Of a DNA stretch of 64,000 nucleotides, positions 19,475 to 27,957 are shown piece by piece. The stretch spans positions 106,859 to 170,858 of the forward strand of contig JAKQDH010000034.1 of assembly GCA_029558835.1 (NCBI GenBank), written 5' to 3'. This DNA is from Planctomycetota bacterium (lineage in GTDB: Bacteria; Planctomycetota; Phycisphaerae; UBA1845). Every line of letters starts with the position of its first letter. The first letter of the stretch is position 1. The position numbers and the translations under genes are program-made. The notes beneath the pieces were generated by a model. It was given only the letters and a program-made list of their open reading frames with translations. It was not told the DNA's origin and ran no database searches.

Positions 19475-20572
19475 TCAGCAAATGAACATCGCGTCGCCGA
19501 AGCTGAAGAGGCGGTACCGGTGGGCGATGGCGTGCTCGTAGGCCCGCTGGACACGCTCGACCCCGGCGAAGGCCATCACGAGGGCCAGGAGCGTGCTGCG
19601 TGGCCAGTGGAAGTTGGTCAGCAGCGCATCCACCGCCCCGAAGCGGAAGGGCGGGCGGATGAAGAGGGCAGTTCCGCCGGTCTGCGCGGTCACCAGACGC
19701 CGATCGTCGGGGCAGGCGGTCGCCTCCAGTACCCGCACGCAGGTCGTGCCCACCGCCACCACGCGACTACCGCGATCCCGGCACGCCGCGACGGCCGACG
19801 CGGTCGGCGGCGGTAGATCGAACCACTCCGTATGCATCACGTGCTCATCGAGCCGCTCCACGCGGAGGGGGCGAAACGTCCCGATGCCGACGTGCAACGT
19901 AACGTACGCGACATCCGCCTGACGTGCCTTGGCCTGGGCGAGCAGGCCCTCCGTCAGGTGCAGACCGGCCGTCGGTGCCGCCACCGCCCCCGGCCGGCGG
20001 GCGAACACCGTCTGGTAACGATCCCGATCGCTAGCCTCCTGCCCCGAACCGGAGGTGGCTCGGTGGATATACGGCGGTAGGGGGGTCTGGCCGACCTTGT
20101 TGAGCAACTCTTCGGCCGGGCAGGGCGGGTCGACCTCGGTCAGCCATTCGCCCGGTCCGCAGCGCTCCCGCAGAGTGAGGCTAACGTCCGTGGCGCGCCC
20201 GTCGCCCAGCGTCAGTCGTTCCCCCGTCCGCAGACGCCGCGAACCACGCCACATCACGCGCCACAGGCCCGCCCGCAACTCGGCCAGGAACAGCCCCTCG
20301 ACCCATGCTCCCGTTGGCTTCCTGCCCAGCAGCTTCGCCGGCAGCACCTTCGTGTCGTTGAGGACAAGGAGGTCACCGGGACGTAGCCAGCTCGGCAAGT
20401 CCGCGACGCCGGCATCCACCAGCGAATCGGCGGCCCGATCCAGCACCAGCATCCGGGCGTCCTCTCGCCGGGTGGCCGGCTCCTGGGCAATCAGCTCCGG
20501 GGGCACCTCGTAGTCCAGGTCCCCGACGCAGAATGCCCGGTCGCCCTCGGGATGGAGCGGAATCGTGCTCAC
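19475..20572 (-). CDS. queA: S-adenosylmethionine:tRNA ribosyltransferase-isomerase (queuosine synthesis)
   Basis: QueA converts preQ1-modified tRNA to epoxyqueuosine-tRNA using the ribosyl group of SAM. The 365-residue length is normal for the family. Conserved blocks include DLDYEVPPELIAQEPA, LRPGDLLVLNDTKVLPAKLLG, PLPPYI, DRDRYQTVFA, GAVAAPTAGLHLTEGLL, THVGIGTF-like VTLHVGIGTFRP and LLTNFHWPRSTLLALVMAFAG. GTG 20572 is chosen because it begins just before the first conserved block. The open frame upstream to 20752 is unconserved and overlaps the divergent acyltransferase promoter. Confidence 0.96.
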   Translation of the reverse strand: MSTIPLHPEGDRAFCVGDLDYEVPPELIAQEPATRREDARMLVLDRAADSLVDAGVADLPSWLRPGDLLVLNDTKVLPAKLLGRKPTGAWVEGLFLAELRAGLWRVMWRGSRRLRTGERLTLGDGRATDVSLTLRERCGPGEWLTEVDPPCPAEELLNKVGQTPLPPYIHRATSGSGQEASDRDRYQTVFARRPGAVAAPTAGLHLTEGLLAQAKARQADVAYVTLHVGIGTFRPLRVERLDEHVMHTEWFDLPPPTASAVAACRDRGSRVVAVGTTCVRVLEATACPDDRRLVTAQTGGTALFIRPPFRFGAVDALLTNFHWPRSTLLALVMAFAGVERVQRAYEHAIAHRYRLFSFGDAMFIC

Positions 20573-20730
20573 GGGGAAACCTATGCCCGCGCGCGACGCC
20601 GGGGTCAAGCCCCCTGGGACCGTCTCGGCGGCTACCGTGACGCTGCGACGCATTCGCTGCCGCAGTCGAACGCAACGCGCCGCGGGCTTCCTTGTCGCTT
20701 TTCGGGCGTTCCTGCTTAGGATAGGTGGGC

Positions 20731-21726
20731 ATGAAGGTGCGATCGGGGCCACTTGCCTATCTGCTGTACTTGCTGATCCGTTCAGCCCTGGCGCTGCTGC
20801 AGATCTTCCCGGTGGAGAGGAACCTGGGAACAGCCCAGTGGTTCGCGTGCATCTGGGCCCGCTTGATGCCCCGTCACCGGCAACGGGCGCTCGCCCACCT
20901 CGTCCAGTCCCTGGGGCAGTGCTACTCCGCCCGGGAACGGTCTGCCCTCGCGGACCGATGCCTGGCGCAGTGGACCATGTTCGCCATCGAGCTGATGTAC
21001 ACGGCCAGGCTGATCACTGCGTTTTCCTGGCACCGGTACGTGCGTTTGGTCAACTTCGATGAGGTCCTCGATCTCGCCCTGCAGGGTCGCGGTCTCATCC
21101 TTGTGACGGGGCATTATGGGCAGTTCGAGCTGCCCGGGCATCTGCTGGCCTGCCTGGGGTTCGAAGTGGCGGCCGTCATGCGGCCCCTGGACAACGTGTA
21201 CCTCAACGACCACGTCGTGCGGACGCGAGCGACACACGGCCTGCGCCTGCTCGACAAGAAGGGGGCGCTGCAGAGCGCCGAGAACCTGCTCCGTACGGGA
21301 GCGCTGCTGGGCTTCATCGCGGACCAGGACGCGGGGCGGAAGGGGGTTTTCGTCGAGTTCTTCGGTCGGCCGGCCTCGACCTACAAGTCGATTGCCCTCC
21401 TGGCGATGAAGACGCGCTCGCCGATCGTGGTCGGCTATGCGCGCCGGCGCGGGTCGCGCTTCCAATACGACGTGGGGGTGCAGCGCATCATCCGCCCGGA
21501 GGAGTGGGACGAGCAGGCGGACCCCGTTTTCTGGATTACCCAGACGTATACGGCGGCCATTGAGGCGTTTGTGCGGGACGTTCCCGAGCAGTACCTGTGG
21601 ATTCATCGACGGTGGAAGACGGCGCCCAGCGTGCGGATGACGTGTGCCGACGCGACCGTGCGCGAGTCCGGGAAGGCGGCGGGAAGTGCCGCGGGAAGTC
21701 GGGAGGCGGGCGCCTCGGCGCCCTGA
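20731..21726 (+). CDS. LpxL/HtrB-family lipid acyltransferase
   Basis: A membrane-associated acyltransferase of 331 residues, probably acting in lipid A or related lipid synthesis. An N-terminal hydrophobic anchor (LAYLLYLLIRSALALLQIF) is followed by the catalytic HX4(D/E)-type motif GHYGQFE, a downstream FIADQDAGRKGVFVEFFGRPAS block as in LpxL/LpxM, and the terminal YLWIHRRWK signature. A GTG at 20725 is an alternative start two codons upstream. The last ~30 residues are a Gly/Ala/Ser-rich tail outside the conserved domain. The acyl donor and exact position are unknown. Confidence 0.9.
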   Translation: MKVRSGPLAYLLYLLIRSALALLQIFPVERNLGTAQWFACIWARLMPRHRQRALAHLVQSLGQCYSARERSALADRCLAQWTMFAIELMYTARLITAFSWHRYVRLVNFDEVLDLALQGRGLILVTGHYGQFELPGHLLACLGFEVAAVMRPLDNVYLNDHVVRTRATHGLRLLDKKGALQSAENLLRTGALLGFIADQDAGRKGVFVEFFGRPASTYKSIALLAMKTRSPIVVGYARRRGSRFQYDVGVQRIIRPEEWDEQADPVFWITQTYTAAIEAFVRDVPEQYLWIHRRWKTAPSVRMTCADATVRESGKAAGSAAGSREAGASAP

Positions 21727-21755
21727 ACAGGACCGCACAGGTGGGAAAGCGCGAA

Positions 21756-21851
21756 GGTGGCACGCCCCCGCCGGAAGCACCGGCGCGCTGTTGCATCAGC
21801 CGCCCGTTGGCGGTAGGGGATGGCGGCGCTGTCGGTTTTCCCATGGGGTGG
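21756..21851 (+). repeat. Degenerate copy of the ~95-bp palindromic repeat
   Basis: It begins GGTGGCACGCCCCCGCCGG and ends GGCGGCGCTGTCGGTTTTCC...GGGGTGG, matching in order both arms and the centre of the copies at 27280, 31298 and 48534 but with many substitutions. It lies between the acyltransferase stop and the trx promoter. Confidence 0.55.
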
Positions 21852-21866
21852 AGCTATTCAGGTGGG

Positions 21867-21895
21867 TTGATCGGCGCTGACGGTCACTCTACAAT
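21867..21895 (+). promoter_or_regulatory. Candidate sigma-70 promoter of the trx-ricT region
   Basis: TTGATC and TACAAT are separated by exactly 17 bases (four of six and five of six consensus matches). It lies about 220 bases before the thioredoxin start, with no supported gene between. Confidence 0.5.
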
Positions 21896-22114
21896 CCGGA
21901 CTACATGCAGCGGCTGCGCGGGCATGAAGCGTCAGCGGGGTATGGGGCCCGCCTGAGGCGAGGCGCTTGGCTTGCGGCGGCGGCAGACGCGTGCCTCGCT
22001 CCCAAGGGCAGATCGAAAGGTACGTTCGCTGCCGATGGTCATGGACGACGGGAGGGCTGCAGTGTGCCCCCGTCGTTGGAAGCGAGTCGTCAGGTCATTC
22101 TTGAGGGACACAAC

Positions 22115-22453
22115 ATGGCTGGTCCACACACGCTTGAGTTCACCGACGCGAACTTCGAGACCGAGGTTCTCAACTCCTCCGCACCGGTCCTCGTGGACTT
22201 CTGGGCGGAATGGTGCGGCCCCTGCCGCGCGCTGGGCCCGGTGATTGATGAACTGGCCACGGAGTATGCTGGCAAGGTGAAGGTGGGAAAGGTGGACACC
22301 GACGCCAACCGTGCCGTCTCGATGCGGTATCAGATCAGCGCGATACCTACTGTTCTGCTTCTGAATCAGGGGCAGCTTGTGGAGCGTTTCGTTGGTTTGC
22401 GGAGCAAGAAGGACCTGAAGGCAGCCGTTGATGGCGTGCTCAGCCCCAAGTGA
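22115..22453 (+). CDS. trxA: Thioredoxin
   Basis: A 112-residue cytoplasmic disulfide reductase with active site WCGPC (Cys34 and Cys37), the preceding VLVDFWAEW strand, the cis-proline AIPTVLLL and the C-terminal helix. ATG 22115 follows TTGAGGGACACAAC. The upstream open frame to 21905 is not conserved. It would recycle oxidised proteins with thioredoxin reductase, which is not in the window. Confidence 0.96.
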   Translation: MAGPHTLEFTDANFETEVLNSSAPVLVDFWAEWCGPCRALGPVIDELATEYAGKVKVGKVDTDANRAVSMRYQISAIPTVLLLNQGQLVERFVGLRSKKDLKAAVDGVLSPK

Positions 22454-22528
22454 TGCTGCCCTGGCGATTGGGGTGAGGTTCGTTGGGGGCGATGTGGGCC
22501 TGCCGGAGCCGTCGGGGGAACCCCGCAA

Positions 22529-24019
22529 GTGGTTGAACCGACTGTCAATCTGGATGAACTGGCCGGGCACCAGCCTGGGACACCCGGACGCCGCGGCTGC
22601 GGGCAATGTGGGTCCGGACGCATGCCCGACGGGTCACCGCGTCCAGCGGGCACGGCCAGCTCCACAACTGCGGTGCGGTTCGGCTACATGAAGTACATCG
22701 GGGAGTTCAGCTTCGCCCCCGATCTGCGGTTTACGACGGGGGCCAAGCTGGTCTTGCAGACAAACCGGGGTATCGAGATCGGGGACCATGTGCCCCTAAC
22801 GTGCTCCGGATGTCCGCAGGCGGTCACCCCCGAGCAGGTACGGACGTGGGTCGATGGATGCGGGAAGGACTCCTTCATTTTCGGGGCCGGGCGGGTGCTG
22901 CGGGAAGCCACGGCGGCCGATCTGGCGGAATACGCCCGCATTCAAAGCGGTGCCCGCGAACATCGCGACCTGTGCCAGGGCATTGCCAGCCGACATCGGC
23001 TGCCGATGAAGATTGTCGAGTGCGAATGCCTCTTCGGCGGCGAGCGGATCATCTTCTACTTCGCTTCTGAAAGCCGCGTGGACTTCCGCGAGATGGTCAA
23101 GGACCTGGCCTGGGAGTTCCGCACCCGGATCGAGATGCGACAGGTCGGGGCACGCGACGAGGCCCGGTTGCTGGCCGATTTCGAGACCTGCGGGCGCGAG
23201 TGCTGCTGCAAGCTGCTGCTCAAGACCCTCCGACCCGTCACCATGAAGATGGCCAAGCTGCAGAAGGCGACACTCGATCCGTCGAAGGTGTCAGGGCGTT
23301 GTGGCCGGCTCAAGTGTTGCCTCCGGTACGAGCACGTGGGCTACCAGGAGCTGGATGAGCGACTCGTACGGCAGGGTGTCCGCATACGCACGGCGCAGGG
23401 CGAGGGCGTCGTGGTGGCCCGACAGGTGCTCACGCAGATCGTCCAGATCCGGCGGGACGATGACACGCTGGTCGCGGTGCCGGCGGAGGAGATTCTCGCC
23501 ACCCACGTGGCTGCTCCGGCACGGCCGCTGCCGCCCGCGTCGGCCGGTGGGGCGGGCACGCCCGCCCCCGCCCAAGTTCAGCCGGGAGGCGCGAGACCAC
23601 CGCGGACCGGAGCCGGAGAGGGCCGAGTTGGCGGGCCTGGCCCTGCCCCCCGGGAGGCAGGCGTGGGTCGGGTGCCGAGCGGCGCCGGCGGGGAGGAAGC
23701 CCCGGCGTTCCGGCCCCCTGTTGGGCGGCGGCGCGGGCGACGCCCCCCGCGGCAGCCCGCCGCCGCTGACGGTGGTGCGCCGAAGCCAGATTCGGGCCAG
23801 GAGCCGGGGAACCAACGCAGTGGGGATGAGACGGTATTCCGTGCCACGACGGGCAAGGAGGGCACGGAACGTGAGGGCGTGGCGCCCCGACGACGGTCGC
23901 GTGGGCGACGCCGCCGTGGGATGGGCGGCCGCCGGAGTGGCCCACCTGATGCCACTGGCCCGCAGGGCGGGGACGGACCGGGGCCGTCACCACCGAGCCC
24001 GCCTGGGGGCGGGAGCTGA
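22529..24019 (+). CDS. RicT-like PSP1-domain iron-sulfur regulatory subunit with long C-terminal tail
   Basis: PSP1-family protein. In Bacillus the relative RicT (YaaT) joins RicA and RicF in a complex carrying [4Fe-4S] clusters that affects RNA processing and phosphorelay. Conserved parts: VRFGYMKYIGEFSFAPDL, VLQTNRGIEIGDHVPLTCSGC, KIVECECLFGGERIIFYF, RIEMRQVGARDEARLL, and the cysteine clusters ETCGRECCC and GRCGRLKCCLRYE. Because conserved residues begin just before Met 22688, the start is upstream; GTG 22529 is used and ATG 22622 is an alternative. The last ~160 residues are Pro/Arg/Gly-rich and low complexity, beyond the PSP1 core. Confidence 0.88.
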   Translation: MVEPTVNLDELAGHQPGTPGRRGCGQCGSGRMPDGSPRPAGTASSTTAVRFGYMKYIGEFSFAPDLRFTTGAKLVLQTNRGIEIGDHVPLTCSGCPQAVTPEQVRTWVDGCGKDSFIFGAGRVLREATAADLAEYARIQSGAREHRDLCQGIASRHRLPMKIVECECLFGGERIIFYFASESRVDFREMVKDLAWEFRTRIEMRQVGARDEARLLADFETCGRECCCKLLLKTLRPVTMKMAKLQKATLDPSKVSGRCGRLKCCLRYEHVGYQELDERLVRQGVRIRTAQGEGVVVARQVLTQIVQIRRDDDTLVAVPAEEILATHVAAPARPLPPASAGGAGTPAPAQVQPGGARPPRTGAGEGRVGGPGPAPREAGVGRVPSGAGGEEAPAFRPPVGRRRGRRPPRQPAAADGGAPKPDSGQEPGNQRSGDETVFRATTGKEGTEREGVAPRRRSRGRRRRGMGGRRSGPPDATGPQGGDGPGPSPPSPPGGGS

Positions 24020-24073
24020 GCAGTTCCACGGACGGGGAGACCACGGGTCCGACGCGCCCATCCCCAGACGGCG

Positions 24074-24103
24074 GGTGGCATGGCCAAGCAGCGCCGCCAT
24101 GCC
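24074..24103 (-). repeat. Half copy of the dispersed palindromic repeat
   Basis: GGTGGCATGGCCAAGC..GCGCCGCCATGCC matches one arm of the ~95-bp repeat family in the orientation of the 63375 copy. The second arm is not found. It lies between ricT and the Minf_1886 gene. Confidence 0.6.
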
Positions 24104-24179
24104 ATTCGAACGGCGTGTGCGGCCTTCCCGAAGAAGACCGCCCGCGCGCGGGCGGAGTGAGAGCGAGCGAGCGCACAAT

Positions 24180-24749
24180 ATGGCGGGCAAACGGTCCAAA
24201 GTCTTGCAGGACTTGACGGCGGAAGCTCCTTATCCGGAAGAGGCGTTTGAGTTCGTCCGGGAGGGGCTCAACTACGCCGTCCAGAAGATCCACGGCCGGG
24301 AGAGCCGCGCCCACCAGGCGCTGGCGAAGTATCTGGCTGAACGTAAGCAGGACTGGATGGAGCTCATCGCCCAGTATCATGCCGGTCGCTTGGACGATGC
24401 CGTGGTAGAGGCGATCGAGGCGGCCGGGGGCATCGAGAAGCTCAACCGGCACGTCAGCGGACGCCAGTTGTGCTGGGGACTTCGGGATCTCGCCCTGGAA
24501 CGCTGGGGGTTGATGGCACGCCCGGTGCTCGAGTCTTGGCGGATCAAGCGCACAGCCGACTTCGGACGCATCGTCTTCAGCTTCATCGAGCACGACCTGA
24601 TGCAGAAACAGCCGGGTGACACGCTCGAAGACTTCGAGGAAGTCTACGATTTCAAGGATGCGTTCGACGAGACGTTCCGCCGGGCCCTCGGGAGCGCCGA
24701 GGTCGGCAACGAGGAAGATGAGGACGAAGATGAAACGGCGGAGCCGTAG
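24180..24749 (+). CDS. Minf_1886-family protein
   Basis: A 189-residue protein of an uncharacterised family found in Planctomycetes and Verrucomicrobia. Recognised by EAPYPEEAFEFVREGLNY, the NRHVSGRQLCWGLRDLALERWG block (about residues 95-117), the ADFGRIVFSFIEHDLMQK stretch and the EDFEEVYDFKDAFDETF segment near the acidic C-terminus. No catalytic motif, signal peptide or membrane helix is evident. It follows ricT on the same strand. The function is unknown. Confidence 0.9.
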   Translation: MAGKRSKVLQDLTAEAPYPEEAFEFVREGLNYAVQKIHGRESRAHQALAKYLAERKQDWMELIAQYHAGRLDDAVVEAIEAAGGIEKLNRHVSGRQLCWGLRDLALERWGLMARPVLESWRIKRTADFGRIVFSFIEHDLMQKQPGDTLEDFEEVYDFKDAFDETFRRALGSAEVGNEEDEDEDETAEP

Positions 24750-24822
24750 ACTTCGCGCGACGAGTCACACCCCGCAGGCAAGTGAGAAATCAGGTAACCG
24801 ATGGACCAAGCGACCGGGTTGC

Positions 24823-25119
24823 TTAGCCGGCGTGCTCAGCCGGGCGTTCCGCGGCCGGCGGTGCGGGGTGTGGAGCAGCCGGGGGCGGCGCACTCGCCTC
24901 CGCCTTCGAGTTGAGGGCACCGGGCTTCGGTGCCTCCAGACGTGACTGGTAGTCGATGTCGTCCTTGACGTCGCGGATGCCGCGTTTGAACTCGACGATG
25001 CTCCGGCCGACGTTGCGCATGACGTCCGGCAGCCTCCGCCCGAAGATCAGCAGGGCCACCGCCAGAATGACGATCCACTCCATCCCTCCGGGCATACCGA
25101 ACAAAGCCAGGATTCGCAT
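24823..25119 (-). CDS. tatA: TatA/TatB-type twin-arginine translocase subunit
   Basis: A 98-residue membrane protein. A short N-terminal hydrophobic helix (MEWIVILAVALLIFG) is followed by the conserved hinge and amphipathic helix RRLPDVMRNVGRSIVEFKRGIRD, then a Pro/Ala-rich tail. It forms the pore or receptor-associated part of the Tat export system. Start 25119 is favoured by an upstream GAGGGACGG; the ORF could begin at 25134. TatA and TatB are hard to separate by eye, but the FGRRLPD hinge fits TatA. TatC is not adjacent. Confidence 0.92.
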   Translation of the reverse strand: MRILALFGMPGGMEWIVILAVALLIFGRRLPDVMRNVGRSIVEFKRGIRDVKDDIDYQSRLEAPKPGALNSKAEASAPPPAAPHPAPPAAERPAEHAG

Positions 25120-25509
25120 GGTTCCGTCCCTCATTCGTCAGTCGAAGTCGCGGTGACTCCGACCCGGCTGTTGTGCCTGCCCCGGCCCAAGACCGGGCGC
25201 CCTGAGTCCCGGTTTCACCGTTCTGCCCGCCCGGCCCGTGTTCACGCAGACGCTTACCGACCTCAACCATTATACCTGCGGTGCCTTCCGGCCGTCAAAG
25301 CACTCCCGTGAATCGACAAGGCGTGGCCGCCCCTCAAGCTGCAACCGTCGCTTGTCAGGACGGGGCCAGTCCCTACAATCGCTCACCCGTGAGCCCAAAG
25401 GCAACCGGGACGTGTCTCGGGCCCCGCTTACCGCCGACCGGGGGGCCACCGGACCGGGGCTGAGCAGACCGGGGTTCGAGCCCCGGGGCAACCCACGGGG
25501 ATTCGGATC
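25120..25509. other. Divergent intergenic region between tatA and metG
   Basis: About 390 bases without a supported gene. A GC-rich T-arm-like hairpin near 25472-25492 is not part of a tRNA. No T-box leader structure was recognised upstream of metG. Confidence 0.4.
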
Positions 25510-27249
25510 ATGGCAAGCAGACGGTACTTGGTCACGGCGGCCCTGCCGTACTCCAACGGGCGGCTCCACGTGGGACACATCGCCGGAGCCTACCTGCCGG
25601 CAGACACCTACGTTCGCTATCTGCGGGCCACGGGGGCGGAGGTTCGGTTCATCTGCGGCAGCGACGACAACGGGGTGGCCGCCCTGCGCAGCGCCCGGCT
25701 GGAGCAGCGCCCCGTGGAAGAACTGACCGCGGCCTACAACCGGTGCCAGCAGCAGGACTTCGAGGGGCTGGGGATCAAGTTCGACATCTACGGCGGCACA
25801 CACCAGCCGAGATACGCCAAGACCCACGAGAAGTTCAGTCAAGATTTTTTTCTTAAGATATTTCAGAAAGGTCTCTTCAGCAAGCGCCGGATTAACCAGC
25901 TTTACGACGTTGAGGCGGCGCAGTTTCTCCCGGACCGGTTTGTACGGGGCACTTGCCCGTTCTGCGGCAGCGGGAACGCGTATGGCGACCAGTGTGAGGA
26001 GTGCGGGCGCGCGATCGACCAGACGACGCTGATTGACCCGGTGAGCATCCTGACCGAGAGCCGGCCGGTGCTGCGCGAGACGGTGCATTGGTACCTGCGG
26101 CTGGATCAGTTGCAGGCGCGGCTGACCACGTGGCTGGACGGCAAAAAGGATCCGGCAGCGTGCGGGGCGGTGTGGCGACCCGTGGTACTGAACCAGTCGC
26201 TGGGGCGGATCGTGGCGGAGGGGCTGCCCGAGCGGGCCATGACGCGCGACCTGACCTGGGGCGTGCCGGTGCCGCTCGATGACCCTGACGCCCAGGGCAA
26301 GTCGCTCTACGTGTGGTTCGACGCGCCGATCGGGTACGTTTCCTTCACGGCCGCCTGGTGCGCTGAGTCCGGCGCGGGCGAGGAGGCATACGCCCACTGG
26401 TGGAAGGATCCCGAGTGCAAGGTCGTCCACTTCATCGGTGAGGACAATATCGTTTTCCACGCGATTACCTGGCCGGCGATGCTGCTGGCCACGCACGACA
26501 GCACCGACTTGCAGGGGCAGCCGGGGGAGTACCAGCTCCCGCACAACGTCGTGGCCAACTCGTTCATGAACATCAAGTTCCCCGGCAAGGAGGAGGAGAA
26601 GATCAGCAAGAGCCGAGGCACGGCTGTCTGGATCGGCGATTACCTCAAGAGCTTCGATCCCGATCCGCTGCGCTACTACCTGACCGCGACGGCACCGGAG
26701 GGCGCCCGGACGACGTTCGACCTGGATGACTTCGTGACGCGGAACAACGGGGAGTTGCTGAACGCGTTGGGGAACTTCTTCAACCGGACGCTCACGTTCG
26801 CGCAGAAGTACTTCGAAAGCAAGGTGCCGGCGGCGGGGACGCGCGGGACGGATGATAAGGTGCAACTCGGGCGATGCAAGACGGCCATGGAACGCGCCGG
26901 GGCGGAGCTGGAGGCGTGTCACTTCAAGGCGGCTCTGCACGTGGTGATGTCTCTGGCCCGGGCCGGGAACGTGTATTTCGACCAGACCAAGCCGTTCCAC
27001 ACGCGGAAGACGGACCTGGAGGCGTGCGGACGGGCAATCAACGTGTGCCTCCAGACGTGTCGAACGCTGACGACGCTGATTGCTCCGTTCCTGCCGGCAA
27101 CGGGGCAGCGGTGCGCCGCGATGCTGGGGCTGGCACCCGGCTGGGAGTCGTGGCCGGCCGCGATCGCGGAGTTGCCGGCTGGGCAGGGGCTGAGCGAGCC
27201 GGTCATCCTGGTCAAGAAGCTTGATCTGAAGGAAGGCTTGGGCGCCTGA
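25510..27249 (+). CDS. metG: Methionyl-tRNA synthetase
   Basis: Class I aminoacyl-tRNA synthetase charging initiator and elongator tRNA-Met; 579 residues, without the C-terminal EMAP-like domain some MetRS carry. Seen: the HIGH box as HVGH (residues 20-23), the connective-peptide zinc site CPFCGSGNAYGDQCEECG, WFDAPIGY, the KMSKS box as KISKS (in EEEKISKSRGTA), and the anticodon-binding helical domain. Start ATG 25510 begins MASRRYLVTAALPYSNG as expected. A 576-residue antisense ORF across it is a composition shadow. Confidence 0.97.
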   Translation: MASRRYLVTAALPYSNGRLHVGHIAGAYLPADTYVRYLRATGAEVRFICGSDDNGVAALRSARLEQRPVEELTAAYNRCQQQDFEGLGIKFDIYGGTHQPRYAKTHEKFSQDFFLKIFQKGLFSKRRINQLYDVEAAQFLPDRFVRGTCPFCGSGNAYGDQCEECGRAIDQTTLIDPVSILTESRPVLRETVHWYLRLDQLQARLTTWLDGKKDPAACGAVWRPVVLNQSLGRIVAEGLPERAMTRDLTWGVPVPLDDPDAQGKSLYVWFDAPIGYVSFTAAWCAESGAGEEAYAHWWKDPECKVVHFIGEDNIVFHAITWPAMLLATHDSTDLQGQPGEYQLPHNVVANSFMNIKFPGKEEEKISKSRGTAVWIGDYLKSFDPDPLRYYLTATAPEGARTTFDLDDFVTRNNGELLNALGNFFNRTLTFAQKYFESKVPAAGTRGTDDKVQLGRCKTAMERAGAELEACHFKAALHVVMSLARAGNVYFDQTKPFHTRKTDLEACGRAINVCLQTCRTLTTLIAPFLPATGQRCAAMLGLAPGWESWPAAIAELPAGQGLSEPVILVKKLDLKEGLGA

Positions 27250-27279
27250 GCAAGCCCGCGCACACAGGACACTCGTAGA

Positions 27280-27392
27280 GTGGCATGCCCAAGCCGAAGG
27301 CGTCTGTCTGCCGACAGGCAGGGCGGCATGCTGTTGCCGACGCTAGCCTCGGGCACGTGAGGAGGAATGGCGGCGCTGCGCTTGGTCATGCC
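27280..27392 (+). repeat. Copy of the ~95-bp palindromic repeat
   Basis: Left arm GTGGCATGCCCAAGCCGAAG, right arm GGCGGCGCTGCGCTTGGTCA followed by TGCCAT, with a ~60-base centre longer than in other copies. It lies between metG and the SxtJ-like gene. Confidence 0.8.
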
Positions 27393-27441
27393 ATCGGGCT
27401 CCGAGTCTGTTACACACGTGGAGCGCCTGCCCGTGTTCCAG

Positions 27442-27882
27442 ATGAACCGCAACCCCAGCCCATCGGATCTCCGGCGTTTCGGCACGGCCATGCTGGTGGG
27501 GTTTGGCATTATTGGCTTGGGGTTGTGGGGCAAGGGCTGGTGGGGCGTACGGACAGTGGCCGCCCTGGGCTGGACGGGCGATTGGTGGCAGGTGCTGGCG
27601 ATCGGACTGTGGGTGCTGGGTAGCGTGCTGGCGGTGCTGGCCTGGTGGGTCCCGCCGCTGGGGCGCCGGGCGTATATCGCGTGGACGGCCGCGACGATGC
27701 CGGTTGGCGTCGTGATGACCACGCTCCTGTTGAGTCTGCTGTTCTTCCTGTTTCTACCGGTGTTCGCTGTGGTGGTGCGCCGGAAGGACCCGCTGGGCCG
27801 GAGACTGCATGCCGGGGAGACATACTGGCGGGAGCATCGTCAGCACGAGGCTACGCTGGAGCGAATGCGCCGCCTGTTCTGA
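27442..27882 (+). CDS. SxtJ-family membrane protein
   Basis: A 146-residue inner-membrane protein. The start at 27442 (MNRNPSPSDLRRFG) is chosen because a longer frame from 27367 begins inside the dispersed repeat. Three hydrophobic segments are seen (TAMLVGFGIIGLGLWG, VLAIGLWVLGSVLAVLAWW and VGVVMTTLLLSLLFFLFLPVF), followed by a cytoplasmic RRKDPLGRRL tail and a C-terminal YWREHR segment, as in the SxtJ family. The name comes from the saxitoxin cluster, where the role is unproven. The downstream carbamoyltransferase and DUF5989 genes form the usual trio. Confidence 0.85.
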   Translation: MNRNPSPSDLRRFGTAMLVGFGIIGLGLWGKGWWGVRTVAALGWTGDWWQVLAIGLWVLGSVLAVLAWWVPPLGRRAYIAWTAATMPVGVVMTTLLLSLLFFLFLPVFAVVVRRKDPLGRRLHAGETYWREHRQHEATLERMRRLF

Positions 27883-27957
27883 ACCGGGCACGGGGCGGGT
27901 ACGTCTGTATGGTGGGTGCGACGCGCGCGCGGCCTGCGCGGGCGTTGTGCGTGATGG

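Noticed and set aside
25472..25492. GGTTCGAGCC T-arm-like hairpin upstream of metG
   Set aside because: No matching acceptor 5' strand, D-arm or anticodon arm upstream; it is only a GC-rich palindrome.
25270..27000. 576-residue minus-strand ORF
   Set aside because: It lies antisense to metG, has no domain, and arises from the GC-rich codon bias of the real gene.
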